This document shows positions 46,492-58,115 of a DNA stretch of 64,000 nt, one piece after another. The translations under genes were made by a program, and so were the position numbers. Within the stretch, counting starts at the first letter, position 1, and every line of letters starts with the position of its first letter. The notes under the pieces were generated by a model, which was not told the DNA's origin, did no database searches, and was given only the letters and a program-made list of their open reading frames with translations. Source of the stretch: Platerodrilus igneus (Eukaryota > Arthropoda > Insecta > Coleoptera > Lycidae); contig JARFIW010001178.1 in assembly GCA_036346225.1 (NCBI GenBank), positions 2,732,917 to 2,796,916 of the forward strand, written 5' to 3'.

Positions 46492-47420
46492 TATTGTCAG
46501 TTTGCGTAGAAAATTCGAAAGTCGTAGATGGAGACAAGGTGAGAGTTTTTCTGAATATTATCAGGATAAAGTTACTTTGGGGAATAATGCATCTGTTCTC
46601 GAACCTGAATTAATTCAATACCTTATGGATGGACTGGTTAATAGCCAATTACAAAATATAGCAAGAACAATGATACATGAAGTGAACAGTGTGAAAGATT
46701 TATTTAAAATTTTAACTAACGTTTCACGCGAATATTCTAATAGATATGCACAGTCTAGTTTGTCTCAAAGTTCAAGGCAGCAAATGCCCAGTATGAGAAA
46801 GTTCGTCAATACAAATAGGAATGGAAATTCGCAGAAAAAAATACAATATAATATAACTGTAACGAAGAAGGGCATACCATTCAGATGTGTAAGAAGCCTA
46901 TTAGGAAGAGGGGTAGCTGTTATCAGTGTGGCAGTATGGTACATCTCCAGCACGACTGTCTAAAAACAACACCCAGAGGAAATTCCAGGGATGATTACAC
47001 CACGCATGTTATTGAATTTCAACTGGTAAAGTCGTACGAAATTCAAATTAGTTATAATATTAAATATAGCAATTTAGATGCATGCACTTATTCTATTAAA
47101 GCATTATTAGATACTAGGTCTCCTAATAATTTGATTAAAAATGGATTTATTCCTTAAGAACTTATTAAATATGAGTGTGAGCGGGATAAATTTAAAGGAA
47201 TTAATGGATCTAAGTCAAACATTTTAGGAACGGTTGAGATAGATCTCCATATTAATACTGAAATAGTATCGAATGTAAAATTTTATGTTGTGCCTGAAAC
47301 AACAATGACTTATTCCTCTATTCTGGGAAGAAATTTTATGTCGATTAGTAATATGTTTATTGATTGTAAGGATAATCCTAGGAATAGGTCAAATCCTGAC
47401 TTATAAGGCCAAAATACTAT
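46484..47420 (+). pseudogene. Gypsy copy 4 gag end, zinc knuckle and protease
   Basis: The plus strand starts inside gag (NNIVSLRRKFESRRWRQGE, then SFSEYYQDKVTLGNNASV and VNSVKDLFKILTNVSREY). A frameshift near 46880 leads to the knuckle CYQCGSMVHLQHDC (C-x2-C-x4-H-x4-C). The protease follows as ALLDTRSPNNLIKNG, with the active-site Gly replaced by Arg. After a stop at 47155 it continues INGSKSNILGTVEIDLHI and TYSSILGRNFMSISN. The N-terminal gag and 5' LTR are lost at the junction with gypsy copy 3. Confidence 0.82.
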
Positions 47421-47429
47421 TAATGTGGA

Positions 47430-49050
47430 TGATTGAAAAGTGTTTGACGAAGATGCCTAAATAAGCTTTATTTCAGAATTAATGAACATTAATTATGTTA
47501 ATGAACCGATCTGGATTACGGAAAAGTTAAACATTAATCCAGAATTGTTTTATGTTGTGCAAACTGAAATACAGAAAATTTATTTTGAAAGCTATGCGTC
47601 TGTGGATAAGCCTCAAGAACCAAAAGTCGCTTTATAAAATGAAATTACACTTAATAAAAAATGCACCTTTTTCAAGTAAGGCTAGACGTATATCGTTTAA
47701 TGAAAAAATTAGGTTATCTGAAATGCTAACTGAGCTAACAGATCGAAATATTATTAGGGAAAGTGAGTCCCTGTCGCCAATTGTTTTAATTCCCAAGAAA
47801 ACTGGAGATCTGCGGTTATGTGTAGATTACAGGACATTTAATAAATATTTGGTTAGGAACGTCTATCCCATCCCCTTAGTTGATGATCACCTAGAGTGTT
47901 TGAGAGGTAAATTCTACTTTAGCAAACTAGATCTTAAAAATGCCTTTCATCATGTGCCAATGGACGAGAAGTCAATAAAATATACGTCGTTTATAACACC
48001 ATTAGGACAATTTAAGTTCCTTACAATGCCATTTGGACTTAGTTCAAGTCTTTCAATTTTTGCACATTTTATTAATAAAATTTATAAGGACCTAATTAAG
48101 CAAAATAAAATTTTGATTTACTTTGACGATCTGCTAATAGTGACCGAAACTATTGAAGAAAATGTGGACATTCTGAAGGTTGTGTTTAACCTAATGACTG
48201 ATAACTTACTAGAGTTAAGGCTAGACAAATGCTTATTCCTTATGACCAAAATTGATTATTTAGGTTACAATATTAGCAGTTGTGGTATAAAACCGAACGA
48301 GAGTAATATAGTTGCAATTAAAAATTATCCCGTACCTACGAATGTTAAGCAACTTCATACTTTTATAGGGATGGCAAGTTATTTCCACAAATTTATTAAA
48401 GATTTCAGTTTATTAGCTAATCCTTTATATAACTTACTCAAAAAGGGAGACAAAATTTGAATTTACGCGTTTGCATTTAGATGCGTTTGAAACGCTAAAA
48501 CGCAAATTAGCGAGTCAACCAATTTTAGCCATTTATTCGCCACTTAATGAAACTGAGCTTCATTGTGATGCCAGTGCAGTAGGGTTTGGGTCTATTTTAA
48601 TGCAGAGGCATGAAGATAGGAAGTTCCACCCTGTATTTTATTTTAGTAAAAGAGCATCAGAGGCAGAAATCAAATATCACAGTTACGAATTAGAATGTCT
48701 GGCAATTGTTTATTCATTAAAAAGATTTGATACTTATTTAAAGGGGATCCCATTCAAAATAATAACAGACTGTAATAGTTTTCGATTGATTATGAATAAG
48801 CGGGATACTATACCAAGGATAATGCGTTGGTGTATTATTTTGCCAAACTACAATTATTCCATTGAACATAGATCTAATGATAAAATGCATCATGTGGATG
48901 CTTTAAGTAGGGTTCAGCAAATTTTAGTTCTTGAAGGTAACACCTTAAAGCAAACTTTAGCAGTTAAGCAAAGGACAGATGAAGATATCATTAAAATAAA
49001 AAATAAATTGCTAGAGTGTGATCACTCTTTCTTTGAATTAAGGCAAGATT
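47430..49050 (+). pseudogene. Gypsy copy 4 reverse transcriptase and RNase H
   Basis: A long frame (47552-48460) carries RRISFNEKIRLSEMLTEL, IVLIPKKTGDLRLCVDYRTF, the catalytic LDLKNAFHHVPM, TPLGQFKFLTMPFGLSSSLS and an intact Y-F-D-D box (ILIYFDDLLIVTE). It ends LHTFIGMASYFHKFI. A stop near 48458 and a shift lead to the frame of 48471-49157 with HCDASAVGFGSILMQR, YHSYELECLAIVYSLKRF and MHHVDALSRVQQ, covering RNase H. This is the best preserved polymerase of the four gypsy copies. Confidence 0.88.
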
Positions 49051-50144
49051 TAGTTTACAGGAAAAGAGGCGATGACATTTTATTTTATGTACCGGAATGT
49101 ATGATGTACTCTATTATTTACACTTACCACAATGAAATGGGTCATTTTGCAGTATAATAAAACTCTGGAATTAATTTTACGGACATACTGGTTTCCCAAA
49201 ATTAAAACTAGAGCTAGGAATCACATCGATAATTGCCTCAAATGTATTGAGTATAATCCAAAATTTGGAAAAACCGAATGGTTTTTAAATAATATTCCAA
49301 AGGAACAGATTCCTTTTGCGATATTGCATATAAACCATTATGGACCTTTAGGTCGTACGAAAAAAAGGTAAAATTTATTTTTGAAGTAATCGACGAATTC
49401 ACACGTTTTATCAAACTTTATTCTTGTAAAAGCACAGGTGCTGACGAAGTGATTGGTCATTTAACCCCTTATTTTAATAATTATACTAGGCCCAAAATTT
49501 TAATTTCAGGTGGAATTATTTTATTATTATTATTTAAGGAATTTGTAAAAGAGCACGAGATTAAACACATAATGGTTGCTGCAGGTGCACCAAGGGCCAA
49601 CGGCCAAATTGAACGTATAAACAGAATTATAACTCCTTTATTAGCTAAGATTAGTAATGAAAAACAAACATCATGGGATAAAGTTTTGAATGATATTGAA
49701 TTTTGTTTAAACAATACACAAAATCGATCAATCGGCGATACCCCCAGCAAATTATTATTTGGTCGCAATCAACTCGGGAAAATTCACGATAATGTATGGT
49801 TGATTCTAGAGTCATTTAATGAACAAAAAACTGATTTAGATGCAATTAGGTTAGCTGCTGCTAATAAAAATGAACAAGTTCAGAGTACTAATAAAGCCTA
49901 TTATGATAATATGCATAATCCGGGACACGTTTATAAGGTGGGCGTCCCTGTTATGATATCAAATGTTGATACAACTATAGGCGTTAGTAAAAAATTAATT
50001 CCAAAGTTTAAAGGTTCCTATATGATAAAGTCTATTCTTCCTCATGACAGATATGTTGTCACAGATATCATTGAGTTTCAAAATAGTCAGATACTTTATG
50101 ATAATGTTTTATATGTATCTCGTTTAAAACCCTATTTGCAATAA
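49051..50144 (+). pseudogene. Gypsy copy 4 integrase
   Basis: Three frames. The zinc region YHNEMGHFAV hits a frameshift at 49150, then ILRTYWFPKIKTRARNHIDN and CLKCIEYNPKFG (both Cys kept). The first catalytic Asp is Asn (HINHYGPL, codon 49333-49335). After a second shift near 49370 the second Asp position reads LISGG instead of S-D. The Glu remains (GQIERINRIITPLL). The C-terminal PGHVYKVGVPVMISNVD and FKGSYMIKSILPHDRYVV follow, with a stop at 50142. Confidence 0.87.
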
Positions 50145-50667
50145 TTTACTTACCTTATCTTTATTATGTGTCCTTATGTTGCTTATGCAAGTTATGAAAA
50201 ATTATGCTACAATAAACTTATGTTTTGACTTATTTTTAAGTGTACGCACATTCATGTTGGTGCTTTATGTTTTATTGATTACAGTCATTACTTAGAAACG
50301 CAATTTTATGATTTAGCTTAAGCAAGGTATGTTAGAATAAGTAATTGACAATTCTCATTTGATGTCATATGTAAACAAAATTTATTTGTATTAAATTAGG
50401 AATGTTAACTTACAGATCGAGGACGATCTAGAGTCAGGATGGCCGAGTTTTATGTTATTTTAGTTTTAGATATATTTTAAATTGCACGCCAGAATGAAGT
50501 AGTAGGGAATTGAGATAGTAGTTCCAGGAAGTGGGGGGAGAAGGGGATGTTGTTAGTTAACTGATGTAAAATTATTAAAAACTGGAACTGAATAAAAGAT
50601 TTTGCTGTAGTTTAATTATTTTCTTTATTAAATCAAGTGAATTATTTAGCTGGAGAAGCCGCTACAA
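50145..50667 (+). repeat. Gypsy copy 4 3' untranslated region and 3' LTR
   Basis: The 3' untranslated region leads to GATCGAGGACGATCTAGAGT and CAGGATGGCCGAG (50418-50446), the same pre-LTR block as gypsy copy 2. The LTR is taken from TGTTATTTTAG at about 50452 to GCCGCTACA at 50667, about 215 bases, with AATAAAAG at 50591 as poly(A) signal. The 5' LTR is absent, so its age cannot be estimated from LTR divergence. Confidence 0.6.
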
Positions 50668-51499
50668 TGTATCGTCACACGAACTGGCTTATGACGTTCC
50701 CTCTGTATACTCCATTGTCTTCTTCCCCACTGCACTACAATCTTGCGTTATTCTTCAATTTCTCTTAACTAGTGAGGATTATCGTGCAACCAATAATTTC
50801 GAATTTGAGTGAAAAAGTAATTTTACCTTAAAATAGTACCTGAGGATTTACTTGTCACCATGACATAACGATACACAACATATTTTGTTCTTTATGTCAA
50901 AGTATTGCTTTAGAGCCTCGCAAGTCAAAAAGTACTCAATGAAAAAATATTTTGTTATAGTGTTTTGAAAAGCCCTCGAGATAGGCTACAAGAACATGTG
51001 ATGAAACATGGTAGGTTCTATTTAAAAAATTAAACATGACCTTCATGTGACGATCAAGTAATTTTTCAATGTTAAACCAATGATACTATCTCATGCGTCC
51101 CTCGAAGTCATACAACTTTCGTCTAAAACATTCTTTTCTAAAATGTTCTATTTCAAATATTAAACTTTTTAACAACACAAAACATAATTACTGAGAAAAT
51201 ATCAAATTTCTAAATTATAAACAAATGAAATTCTAGGTATACGTGTTTTGAATTCTTGAAAACACATAATTTATTATAATTTAAAAATTTTGATATGTAA
51301 TTTAAACTAAAGGAGACATTTGTTAAGAATTAGTGTTTTCATACGTTTTATTTCATTACGCCTCACAAATGCCAATAACACACAATAGTTTTTTCAACCT
51401 AAGTATAATGTCTATTATTACCTTTAATAAATTATAACACTTAGTTTCAGAATCACAGCATAGCTTATCGAATAACATATTGTGACCACTAATACTTAC
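50668..51499. other. Intron sequence, no recognisable feature
   Basis: Part of the 16-kb host intron next to its donor exon. AT-rich, without coding similarity. Confidence 0.35.
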
Positions 51500-51652
51500 T
51501 CATGTATGGTAAATGTCATGGCAAAAGGATGAAAAGTATAAACTAATAGATACTCATCAACTCTACATAATTTGCCTTCCAAGTCTAAATGTTTGTAAAA
51601 AAATATCAAATCTTCTGGAACGCCCCTTCCTTCTTCAGAAAATCCACCAACT
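51500..51652 (-). CDS. B3GNTL1: QTGAL/B3GNTL1-like glycosyltransferase, internal exon
   Basis: A 153-base exon on the minus strand, acceptor TATTTTAG (51653-51660) and donor GTAAGT (51499-51494). It opens with the last base of a split Arg codon and ends with two bases of a Glu codon. It encodes VGGFSEEGRGVPEDLIFFYK, then HLDLEGKLCRVDEYLLVYTF and HPFAMTFTIH. The G-x-F-x-E-x-G-x-G-x-P-E-D-L-x-F-F block is conserved in B3GNTL1 and related GT2-family glycosyltransferases and contains the acidic pair expected of the catalytic-base region. The next intron, 15,972 bases, contains one LINE, gypsy copies 3 and 4, and several fragments. Confidence 0.92.
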
Positions 51653-51804
51653 CTAAAATACAAAATTCTTCAATAGAATAAAAATATGGACTTTTAGTCA
51701 TTTCGGTTTAAATTCATATATTTTTTATTACTATTTGCTAATTTATTCAATGACATATGATAGGATTAACTTTCATATACAAAAAGTGTAAAGTTGATAC
51801 AGAA

Positions 51805-52085
51805 TCCATGCGGACAAGAAAGAAAATAGTTAAGTAAAAACAAAATAGCTGCACCGAGTACCGCAACAAAAAAGGAATCGAAAAAGGTAATGCTGTGCTA
51901 GCTAAAACGTCGAAGAGTAGTCCGCAAAGAAAGAAAATTTATTTACAAACCCTTAAGAAATCAACATGTTATAAAAGAAAAACCAACTCACATAGAAAAC
52001 AACAATTATCCACGTATCTCGGAGGATTTACATAGTGCAAAAATTGTCTCAAAAGAATTAATACCCTTCATTAAATATCTTAAAC
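51805..52085. repeat. Dispersed repeat, copy 2 of 2 in window
   Basis: Homologous to 6030-6335 in the same orientation (see that entry). It lies in the host intron between the exons at 51500 and 54251. The copies are clearly diverged, so the family is not recent. Confidence 0.6.
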
Positions 52086-52089
52086 CTAA

Positions 52090-54250
52090 TTTTCTACCTC
52101 AATCCTAATATTTTTAAAAAACAGAAATTAAAAAAAATACAGTGAATCGTTTTCAGTCATACAAACTCTATACTTACATATTGTCCACAAGTAATGCTTG
52201 ATAAGTAATTACAAAAAACATAGCAACAGTAAATTACAGTAGCAAAAAAAGAAACTCGCTACGAACCGAAATGCTTTGCCTCGCAGCTGAAAAAAAGCAT
52301 TAGAAAAACGTCACACTTTAACATAGTGTACTCTAAATTTCTCTATAGGTAGCAAATTATATTTTACAATTGATTCCCAAACAAAAAAGCTATCTTCATT
52401 AGCATATTCTGCCAGATCGAGTGAAGTATGCTTAATTTCAACATTGTAGTACATCCATTTGTGCAATGAGCAACTGGAAAAGCTTAACAAAAAACCAGAC
52501 TCAATTTTTCCTGCTGTAGGTCATCAATGCAACGCAGAAAAGAAATAGTAATTCTGACAGCTTGGTTGGACATTCTGTTATGGCCCGACAACTGGTTATA
52601 GTCGACATCTGCATGATCACATGGCACACCATACCAAATGCTTTTCCTGAAAAACCAAGTGAATCCAATGCAGAAAAAGTAACGGTGAACAGAGTAATTC
52701 TTCACTTTAATGTTACGTAGCGATGGGTTGAATTAGTTAGAAGTAAATTAGCACCAATTGCAGTAAATAATTTCATTGTTGGAAAAATTACATATCTCAA
52801 AGAAACAATTTTGTGCAAACTAATTCAGAACTCCATGTTAGAAATTCATTAGCTGTAGGAGCCCACTTGCGTATACAATATTACGATCTATCCACGCACT
52901 ATATTAGCATCAAAGCTTGCTTATTGAAGAAATACATGTAGGGCTTGATATGCACTATGTAATGCTCTAACATTAAGAGCCACAATTCTTGTGATCTTTA
53001 AAAACCTACTTTAATATATGTTTCTTGTCATTGGATGAACGAGGCAAGATGTAACAAATTCAGTCGTGCTCAGAAATCAAAGTAGTAAAAATGGCATTTT
53101 TAATTCTGAAGCACGACATTTGAATTGCTTTAAAATTTTGCTGAAAATAGGAAGTAGATCCTATATAAAGTTTAATTTTCCATTCTAACCAATGGTTCGT
53201 ATAAAATAAATACAAGACTTAATTTAATATCTTTTTTACAATGCAATTATGGCGTAAAATATTTAGAAGTAACATAATCATCGATTTATATTATTAAACA
53301 TCTACATAATTTAAGAATTAACTAAATAATGAGTTAATCTGCGTAAACATCATGCAATCCGTCATAATGACAGTTGTTATTCATCTGTTTTCATGCTTTG
53401 AGTCATTGTATATGATGCCATTTATTATATGATTTAGCATCTTATGTTTTTTATTCTAACAAAATTCGCCACAAAGTCCTAATGTTTATCACACGTGGAA
53501 CTAATTTGTTTCCGGTATGTTAAATCAAAGTTTCTTCAATTGACGGGGAAGTCAAATATGATACCTTATTTGTTTGTCGAACTGCAAACATTTGCATGAC
53601 ATTTGATAATTGCTATAAGTTTCTTTCAGTTGGATATTTGTTCTCAAGAATCTTATAAAACACATTTATTTAAAATGTCCTAGAACCAGAAACTTTACCA
53701 GAAAGCTTGTCAAATTTTGATAATCAGTCATTATTTGCCTTAAGTAAATTCAACATGCTAGGTAAGATTGGATACCTTTTTTTGACAATATGGTATTGGT
53801 TAAATATAATGTTGTTTTGAAACATCTGGCAAAAACCAATTTTCCAGAGACAATATTAATAAGATGTGCATGAGGATGCAGCAATAGAAAGAAAATATTG
53901 CTTGGATAAATGTTCAGCATGGCACTTGCTATAGTCTCATAGACATATGATTTAGCTATGTTAATATCATACACACTCATAGTTTTATCAAAGCCAAACG
54001 TGGTGTCGAGATAAACAGTAAAAATTTTTTATGTGTTTTCAAAACTAGGCATTATATTAAATTCAAGATTACTTATATAATTATCATCCCGTTGTTTAGG
54101 AATCTTCTTAGAAATTGTTAGGCATTTTAGATACTGTATGTGCCACCATGAAATATTTCTACATTCTTACATTTAATTTTACAGATACATTTCTCTAAAC
54201 ATTAAAACAGGGTGTATAAAATATGACACAGTATAAGAAACGTTACAAAC
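52090..54250. other. Intron sequence, no recognisable feature
   Basis: AT-rich intron. Minus-strand frames at 52484-52705 and 53750-53980 have no family resemblance and lack splice sites that would join them to the gene. Confidence 0.35.
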
Positions 54251-54414
54251 CTGTCAAATACTGAACGATGGCAAAACCAAGTTGGCATAATCACTGTTGG
54301 TCCATGTGAAGTATAAATTTGATAATTTAGTTGTTCTTTTGATAATGTATTTGCCCAATTTGTATATCTTATAGTTGAGTTTTTAGGTTCACGTTTAAAT
54401 TTACTTCCAATGAT
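54251..54414 (-). CDS. B3GNTL1: QTGAL/B3GNTL1-like glycosyltransferase, internal exon
   Basis: A 164-base exon on the minus strand. The acceptor is a pyrimidine-rich run ending TTTTTCAG (54415-54422) and the donor is GTTTGT (54250-54245), weaker than the others. It encodes [36 protein letters not shown] and [18 protein letters not shown]. The P-x-x-S-T-x-R-Y-T-x-W and [11 protein letters not shown] motifs are strongly conserved in B3GNTL1. It starts in phase 0 and ends two bases into an Arg codon completed by the exon at 51652. Confidence 0.93.
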
Positions 54415-54790
54415 CTGAAAAAGTTGTTTTACAGTTAAAAGTTGTAAATTTCTAAAAAAATATAGCAAACTAACAAAATGAACACAAACTACATGAAATT
54501 AAATAAACTATCTTTTACATGTTGAAATGGGCAAATAACAAAAAATAGGCATCTATGTGCATTTTGTTTATGAGGTCAGAGTACTTTCAAAGATTTAAAT
54601 AAATTCAAGATGATAATAAAAATATGTAGTATTTGAAAGTGCTCCCACTATTTAAACTATGTTTTAGAATTTGTAAAAAAATTGTTGATTTTTACTTTTA
54701 GCCATTCTGAATGGACCTACACCTTGACGAAATTCTAGATTACTAAAACACATAAAATGGCTTGCGTGTTTCAGTGAGATAAAGGGTCAA
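54415..54790. other. Intron sequence, no recognisable feature
   Basis: AT-rich intron between the exon and an inserted RTE LINE. Confidence 0.35.
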
Positions 54791-54799
54791 ACTATAGGT

Positions 54800-55880
54800 C
54801 TAATCAAATTAATGGGATCTTTAGTGAGGAACCAGACTAAGACAGGTCCCAAAAGAGAGCAGCAGCTCTTCCGGTCCTTACAGTGGCAGAGACCACAGAG
54901 GTCAGTATGGCATTCTAAGACGCACTACTGCGATGTGGAAGGCAGCGAAAAACCACCACATTACCTACCAAGTACACAGCGTACTTAAATTGTTATTTAA
55001 GATGATGGGGTAAAAGAATTCGGAGTTAAAATAGTTCCTCATTCGGATTGGGAGGAGACTACTTCGGAGAATGTGATCGAAAAATTTAAAAGAAGTGCCA
55101 GGAACATTTTGCAAATCAGAGCATGGAATGTCAGAAGTATGAAGAAATGGACAGGTTAGCATTAGACATAGTAGGAATTAGTGAAGTTCGGTGGCATAAA
55201 CGGGGGATTTTTGAAGCAGAGGCTTTAAAAGGATAGGACAATGTGTAGTAAACTACTTTATAAAAGAACGAAAAAGTACTCATGGTTAGATTAGAATCTA
55301 AACTGGTAAATACAGTAACAATACAAGTATACATGCTCACCTCTAGCTACAACGAGGAAGATGTAGAAGCGATTTAAAAAGATATCGAAAACACAAGATG
55401 CGTAAAAGGACATGAAAATTTAATAATTACAGGGTATTTTAACGTAGTGGTAGGAGAGGGTAGAAAAGGAGCGGTAGTAGGTTTATTTGGTTTAAGCACA
55501 AAAAATGACAGGGGAAATATGTTGGTAGAATTTTACGACCAAAACAATTTAACTATCTCGAACATATTATTTTAACGTCATGCTAGAAGACGATACCAAT
55601 GGAAGATGCTAGGAGATATAGGAAGATATCAAATAGATTACATTCTTGTTAGACAACGGTTTAGGAATCAAGTAAAAGACTGTAGAAGCTATCCAGAAGC
55701 AGATATAGACACTGACCACTTTATGAAGTGCGCTTTTAAATTTAAAAATTTTAAAAGAAAGAAATGGAAAAAAGCACACAGAGAAATTCAAATATACAGG
55801 AAAGATTTGAAAAAATGTCAAAACAAATTGCTGAAAGGCATCGGGAAAATTCCAGATACTAAGAAAGTAGAAACATAATG
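54800..55880 (+). pseudogene. RTE-like LINE, 5' region and endonuclease
   Basis: Plus-strand reading through many frames: ARNILQIRAWNVRSM (start of the APE endonuclease), an E-L-V-K-F-G-equivalent of I-S-E-V-R-W, and ENLIITGYFNVVVGEGRKGA (normally I-x-G-D-F-N-A). Then LEDDTNGRC, DIGRYQIDYILVRQRFRNQ and KDCRSYPEADIDTDHFMK (the S-D-H end). These motifs match RTE/BovB-type elements, often misannotated as craniofacial development protein 2. Stops are frequent. Confidence 0.78.
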
Positions 55881-55899
55881 GAATAACATTAAATGCAGA

Positions 55900-57850
55900 T
55901 TAGATATAGCAGCCAGAACTATTCTGGGGTATATACATAAAGAAATAAGAAACCATGGACAACAAAGAATATTCTGAATTTAATAGAAGAAAGACAAAAA
56001 TATAAAAACAGACCAGACGAAACAGGAAAGCTAAAGACCAAGAGACTGACGAAGAGTGCAAAGAGGTACAAACTAAGATGGAAATAGGAAGACAGACGAA
56101 GTATACTAACTAATTAGAATGAATTTTAGGAATATAAAACATAGCCAAAATATAAAGGATGCGGTAGGTAACATCATTATAAAAATGTAGAGAAAGTGGT
56201 TAGACGGCAAGAATACATAGGGAATTTATATGCAGGACAGGAACTAACAACACTAGAACAGGAATCAGGCAATAAAAAGGATGACGAAATATCCTATTAT
56301 ATAGAGATGAGTTTGAATCAGCATTAAAAGGTCTGAAAAATGGTAAGTCACTGGGTATGGATGAGGTGTAAGCAGAACTCCAAAAGCCGCTAAACTAGCA
56401 TTAACAGAACGTCTCTTCCAACTTGTAAGCCATATGTATGAGACAGGCGAGATACCCAAAGATTTCAAACGTACCATCATAGTTACTATACAAAAAAAGA
56501 GAGGTGCAGATAGATGTGAAAATTTTAGAACAATAAGTCTGACAGCAAATTTGTCAAAAATATTAACTAGAATTGTACAAAGACGGAAGGAAAAACGAGC
56601 TGAAGATATACTAGGGAAGATCAATTTGCATTTAGACGAAACAGAGGAGCACGGGAGGATATTTTAGCTCTATGGATGATAATGGAGAAGACACTAGAAA
56701 AAGGAGAGTGTGCATATAGGAGTTGTAGATCTGGAAAAAAGCATTCCATAATGTAAGTTAGAAAAACAATGTCTAAAATACTCAAAAAATACTAGAATGA
56801 CTTTTAGGGATAGACAGATACTACACAGCTTATACGAAGAGTAAACAGGGGTAATAGAATTAAAGCGGGAACGTAGAGAAATAAATATTAGGAAAGGGGT
56901 GAGACAGGTATGTGCCCTATCCCCATTAATTTTTAACTTGTACATTGAAGAGGCAATGAATACTATCAAATGCATGAAGACATTTGAAATTAGCATGCAA
57001 GGAGAAATGATCAATATGCTTAGATTTGCAGATGATACAGCGGTATTGGCATCTAGCAAGGAAGAGTTAGAAGCAGCTCTTAATGAAATGGAAACAGTTC
57101 CAACAGAGAGATATGATATGAAAATTAAGAAAAATAAAACTAAAGTACTAGTATGCAAAAGAGGCGAAAAATCAATGAAAAACTAGAATACAAATGGGAA
57201 ACTTACAAGAGATTAAAGATTTCTGCTACATAGGAAGCCAAATAGCGCTTGATGGGAAAAGTTCAAAAGATATAAAACAAAGATTAGAACAATGCGGTAC
57301 TGTATTTAACAATAAAAAGCAACTACTGATGGCTTATATATGGCGTTCAGCACTGTACGGCTGTGAAACTTGGACAGGTCGTGCTACATTTAACAAGAAA
57401 AAGCAACTACTGTGCTCAAAGACCACAAACATAGAAACAAGGAGAAGATTGCTTAAAACATATGTGTGCAGCACAGCACTGTATGGCTGTGAAGCCAGGA
57501 CAGTAGGAGAGGCGGACAAGACAAAGGTAGAAGTCTTTGAAATGTGGTGCTACAGACGTATGATAAAGATATCATGAACAGACAAAGTTGAAAACAAAGA
57601 GGTTTTAGAAACGGTAGGAGAAGAAAGAAACGTGGAAAACAGTAAAAGATAGGAAAGATAGGATGATAGATTACATACTAAGACATTAGGGAAAAGTGCA
57701 GAATACATTTGAAGCAGAAATAAGAAAAAAGAGAGGTAGAGATAGACAAAGGTTAGACTATTATACATAGATAGTTAAAGAGGCAGGCTGTGGGAACTTC
57801 AGCGAAATGTGTAGGCTAGCTCAAAATAGAAATCAATGGCGGTACACGGC
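55900..57850 (+). pseudogene. RTE-like LINE reverse transcriptase and 3' end
   Basis: At 56320-56640 it reads LKNGKSLGMDEV (normally K-A-P-G-x-D), SHMYETGEIPKDFKRTI and TIQKKRGADRCENFRTISLT. At 56899-57186 a clear frame has GVRQVCALSPLIFNLYIEEA and MLRFADDTAVLASS, with the F-A-D-D box intact. At 57194-57577 it reads IGSQIALDGKSSKDIKQRLE and TALYGCEARTVGEAD with FEMWCYRRMIKIS. There is an internal duplication of the F-N-K-K-Q-L-L to Y-G-C-E segment at 57305-57495. The 3' end continues to the GTGTAGGCTAGCTC block at 57810. Confidence 0.82.
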
Positions 57851-57859
57851 CAACCAGTC

Positions 57860-58115
57860 CCAAGGCGGAAAACCTAATGATGAAAATATAATTGTAGTTA
57901 AACCTGATGATTATTATAAACAATTACATGTGTTGGTTTTGAAATATTCTCAATTAATGTTGATTGTGCGAAAGGATTCTATTGGAAAACTATTAATTTG
58001 GCAAAAGTCTAACTGTTGGGAGATTTTGGTAGCCGCAGTTGCTTAACCCCCTTCACATACCACTGGTGAAATGGAGTATATATTTAGAAAACAATAGAAA
58101 GGGAACCGAGCTGTA
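57860..58115 (+). repeat. Recurrent unknown module joined to RTE 3' end
   Basis: This module reads CCTAATGATGAAAATATAAT, TTAAACCTGATGATTATTAT, GGCAAAAGTCTAACTGTTGG, AGCCGCAGTTGCTTAACCCC and GGTGAAATGGAGTATATATT. It ends at GGGAACCGAGCTGTACC. Copies of all or part lie at 43200-43600 and 40880-40990 (minus) and 63690-63797 (plus). It starts within an RTE 3' end and runs straight into RTE C-terminal coding sequence at 58116. It has no open frame of its own. Confidence 0.75.

Noticed and set aside
52484..53980. Extra host-gene exons from minus-strand frames at 52484-52705 and 53750-53980
   Set aside because: The neighbouring exons already join in phase with continuous family motifs, and these frames match nothing in the family.
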